Origin: CAXSEF01 sp964236535 | Lineage (GTDB): Bacteria > Pseudomonadota > Alphaproteobacteria > Acetobacterales > Acetobacteraceae | DNA length: 7,390 nt | Direction: 5' to 3' | NCBI GenBank assembly: GCA_964236535.1 | Contig: CAXSEF010000130.1 | Coordinates: 1 to 7,390 of the forward strand | Shown here: positions 6,066 to 7,390 of the stretch, piece after piece | Layout: each line of letters opens with the position of its first letter | How positions within the stretch are numbered: the first letter of the stretch is position 1 | The notes under the pieces: generated by a model | What the model was told of the DNA's origin: nothing | What the model saw: only the letters and a program-made list of their open reading frames with translations | Databases searched by the model: none | Translations under genes and position numbers: made by a program

Positions 6066-6407
6066 ATGTCGGATCTGATGGACGGCAACGGCGACGCAGG
6101 CGCGGAGAAGCATGGCCAGGCACGCTCGCTGGTCGAGGCCGCGTTGCGGGCACGCCGTGCCGGCGAGGACGACCGCGCTGACCTGCTGATGGAGCAGGCG
6201 CGCCGCACCGACCCCCAGGCGGTCGAGGACCTGCTGATGGAAATCGGACCAAGCGAACTGTCGCCGGACGAGCCGGACATGGTCGATCCGGAGACCAGCG
6301 ACCGCGAGGTCGCCCTGATGAGCCGCCAAGTCGAGCCCGGTTCGAACGCACCGTCGCGTGCTGGGATCACCGGCTCCGGCAGCGGGGCCGACTCGCAAGG
6401 CGAATAG
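6066..6407 (+). CDS. Small acidic protein of unknown function
   Basis: This 113-aa frame has a good start: GGGAGA (6055-6060) lies five bases before the ATG. I do not recognise the family. Residues 19-60 (QARSLVEAALRARRAGEDDR, then ADLLMEQARRTDPQAVEDLLMEIG) read as two or three amphipathic helices, with an A-x-A spacing reminiscent of helical-repeat proteins. Residues 61-85 are strongly acidic (SELSPDEPDMVDPETSDRE). The last 25 or so are Gly/Ser-rich and probably disordered. There is no signal peptide, membrane segment or cysteine, so it is likely cytosolic. It is convergent with the LTxxQ gene and has repeats upstream. Codon use is like the neighbouring genes. It is probably real, because the ribosome binding site and helical pattern are convincing. 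Confidence 0.72.
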   Translation: MSDLMDGNGDAGAEKHGQARSLVEAALRARRAGEDDRADLLMEQARRTDPQAVEDLLMEIGPSELSPDEPDMVDPETSDREVALMSRQVEPGSNAPSRAGITGSGSGADSQGE

Positions 6408-6451
6408 CCTGCTGTCGAACCTCGGGGGAGCGGCCAGTCTGGAACGGGCTG

Positions 6452-6478
6452 GAACGCCTCGCAGCGTGCGAGGCGTTC
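6452..6478. terminator. Perfect 12-bp stem-loop between convergent genes
   Basis: GAACGCCTCGCA (6452-6463) pairs exactly with TGCGAGGCGTTC (6467-6478) around a GCG loop. It lies 44 bases after one stop and 8 bases after the other, in the 78-bp gap between converging genes. That is the expected place for a bidirectional terminator. No clear T run follows on either strand, so its use as a classical intrinsic terminator is not certain. Confidence 0.65.
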
Positions 6479-6486
6479 AGTCCTCG

Positions 6487-6990
6487 TTATTGCGGGGCGG
6501 GCACCTTCTCGGGCGAAGCCGCGCCGGAGGCCTGGGACATCACGTTGCGCTCCTGCTGATGCAGCGCAGCAAGCTGCGCGTGCACGGTCGACGATTGGCC
6601 AAGCTGGTTGGGCGTCAGCATGGCGCGCACCTGCAGCGCGGTCCCGAGCCGGGACTGATCGAGCTGGGCCTGCAGCGTGGCCACCTGCTGCTGCAGGGAG
6701 GTCAGTTGGCCCGCGTTCACGGTGCTGGTGCTGGCAAGCGCGTCGTTAATCTGATGCCGCAGGCTGTGCAGCTGCTGCATTTGCGGCTTCAGCTGCTGCC
6801 AGTTCGTATGCATGATCGTGTGCATCTGAGTCTGCTGCGCGCTGGTCAACGTCACGCCCTGCAGGAAGCCCAGGTAGCCGTCGCCGCCTGGCCCACCATG
6901 GTGCATGCCTCCGTGCATCTCCTGGGCCTGCGCACCAGCCACCATCAGGCTGCCGCCCACCACTCCCGCCAGCAGCATCTTTTTCAGCAT
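6487..6990 (-). CDS. Secreted Spy/CpxP-like LTxxQ-motif protein
   Basis: This 167-aa protein has a clear signal peptide: MLKK, a hydrophobic core (5-19) and an AQA|QE cleavage site after residue 22. The mature protein would lie in the periplasm. It carries two LTxxQ motifs, LTSAQ (48-52) and LTPNQ (125-129), the mark of the Spy/CpxP family of periplasmic chaperones and metal-stress proteins. The middle is helical and Gln-rich (QQQVATLQAQLDQ, about 99-112). A His/Met/Gly-rich segment right after the signal peptide (MHGGMHHGGPGG, 25-36) could bind copper or another metal. The start is ATG with AGGGAG six bases upstream. No Cpx-type regulator is nearby. Chaperone versus metal-binding role cannot be told apart here; family assignment is good although overall similarity in this family is low. 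Confidence 0.85.
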   Translation of the reverse strand: MLKKMLLAGVVGGSLMVAGAQAQEMHGGMHHGGPGGDGYLGFLQGVTLTSAQQTQMHTIMHTNWQQLKPQMQQLHSLRHQINDALASTSTVNAGQLTSLQQQVATLQAQLDQSRLGTALQVRAMLTPNQLGQSSTVHAQLAALHQQERNVMSQASGAASPEKVPAPQ

Positions 6991-7158
6991 CGCCTGCTCC
7001 CTAAACCCGCTCGCCGATCATCAGCGCGCCTAGACACACAACAGCGTCGAAACGTATCGGCACTACCCTGCATGTTGCTACGAAATGTAATTCCGTGCCG
7101 GGCGAACCAGCCTGGCTTTCCGCACCGTTACTTTACGCGCCGCTGACACCAGCAGCTG

Positions 7159-7200
7159 TTGAGCAAGCCAGGCCAGAGGCTCTGCCTCTGGGCTCCGCTC
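7159..7200 (+). repeat. Two-hairpin GC-rich repeat, half copy E
   Basis: It contains CCAGAGGC TCT GCCTCTGG (7173-7191), the same first hairpin as copy A, and matches it at 38 of 40 positions over 7161-7200 in opposite orientation. The match stops after GGCTCCGCTC; the second hairpin is absent, so this is a truncated copy or a break point. Confidence 0.75.
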
Positions 7201-7230
7201 GATGTTGAGTCTCGAGAATTTCTGTACCTG

Positions 7231-7273
7231 GAGCATGATCGTCTCATCTGGCTTCACCTGGGACAATCAATTT
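7231..7273 (+). repeat. Palindromic repeat, right copy
   Basis: It starts GAGCATGATCGTCTCA, close to the GAGCGTGATCGTTTCA arm of the 5836-5879 palindrome, and 7236-7273 matches the reverse complement of 5897-5934 at 30 of 38 positions. GCTTCACCTGGGAC is shared exactly. Confidence 0.6.
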
Positions 7274-7388
7274 ACTTGCCGACACACAGATTTCGAGCGT
7301 GACCGCTTTCACGCTCTATGGCCGATTGACATTCATTTAGCCGGATCATGGTTGCGGCGAGGCCTGTGAAGCCGGTGAAGTGGATGGT
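7272..7388 (-). pseudogene. IS5-family-like transposase C-terminal fragment (partial at window edge)
   Basis: A minus-strand frame enters from the right edge and begins TIHFTGFTGLAATMIRLNE. This resembles the very C-terminus of IS5-family transposases, which commonly ends in patterns like F-x-G-F-x-K-L-A-A-x-x-I-W-L. After that the frame runs on through the GAGCGTG palindrome to a TAA at 7272-7274, giving an unfamiliar tail. Only 38 codons are visible and the assignment rests on a short pattern. Whether the rest of the gene outside the window is intact is unknown. Confidence 0.4.
7295..7318 (+). repeat. Short GAGCGTG palindrome
   Basis: GAGCGTG (7295-7301) pairs with CACGCTC (7310-7316) around eight bases. 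GAGCGTGACCGCTT differs from GAGCGTGGCCGCTT at 5839-5852 by one base, and CACGCTCTA follows in both. It looks like the 5836 palindrome with about 16 bases lost from the middle. It may be the end of the IS element entering from the right edge. Confidence 0.5.
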
Positions 7389-7390
7389 TC

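Larger units (their letters stand above)
6991..7390. other. Gene-poor right flank with repeats and an IS remnant
   Basis: These 400 bases hold the upstream region of the LTxxQ gene (about 6991-7158), in which I see no confident promoter, then three repeat elements and the end of a transposase-like frame at the right edge. A 62-codon minus-strand open frame at 7078-7266 spans two repeats and shows no protein-like pattern, so I do not call it a gene. Confidence 0.6.

Noticed and set aside
5945..6398. Open frames on both strands overlapping the small acidic gene
   Set aside because: They lack ribosome binding sites and have Arg/Pro-rich translations typical of shadow frames. The plus-strand frame at 6066 has the better start signal and composition.
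7078..7266. A 62-codon minus-strand open frame
   Set aside because: It runs through two repeat elements, has no ribosome binding site I can support, and shows no protein-like pattern.

Overview
The window is GC-rich bacterial DNA that most likely comes from an alphaproteobacterium of the Rhodospirillales/Acetobacteraceae type. The grounds are the codon usage, an adjacent metX-metW pair, an AroQ-HisC-TyrA cluster whose chorismate mutase carries a degenerate prephenate-dehydratase-like tail, and GC-rich palindromic repeats. The taxonomy is an inference from gene content and remembered family patterns, not a database match.

Positions 88-3633 (minus strand) hold a tightly packed four-gene operon, transcribed right to left: chorismate mutase, HisC-type aminotransferase, prephenate/arogenate dehydrogenase and a YaiI/UPF0178 protein. 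All three junctions are the same four-base stop/start overlap, GTGA. The first three genes take chorismate to prephenate and then, by oxidation and transamination, to tyrosine; the aminotransferase may also serve phenylalanine or histidine synthesis. The last 17 codons and the stop of the YaiI gene lie inside a palindromic repeat.

Positions 3634-3914 are a 281-bp divergent intergenic region with a second copy of that repeat and a foldable metX leader. Positions 3915-5776 (plus strand) are metX and metW, overlapping by ATGA. They form the homoserine O-acyltransferase module of methionine synthesis. The metW stop codon is the first three bases of a third repeat copy.

Positions 5777-7390 are looser accessory sequence. 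Two convergent genes, a small acidic protein of unknown function and a secreted Spy/CpxP-like LTxxQ protein, share a perfect 12-bp stem-loop. Clusters of two palindromic repeat families lie on both sides of the pair, and two of the repeat types are in opposite orientation left versus right. At the right edge a short minus-strand frame resembles the C-terminus of an IS5-family transposase. One palindrome (5836-5879) has CTAG at both ends, which suggests a miniature IS5-type element.

No tRNA, rRNA, CRISPR array or known riboswitch was recognised. No wholly new system is evident. The most noteworthy points are the repeat families built into gene ends, the repeat-flanked two-gene cassette, the degenerate PDT-like tail on the chorismate mutase, and the unassigned metX leader.
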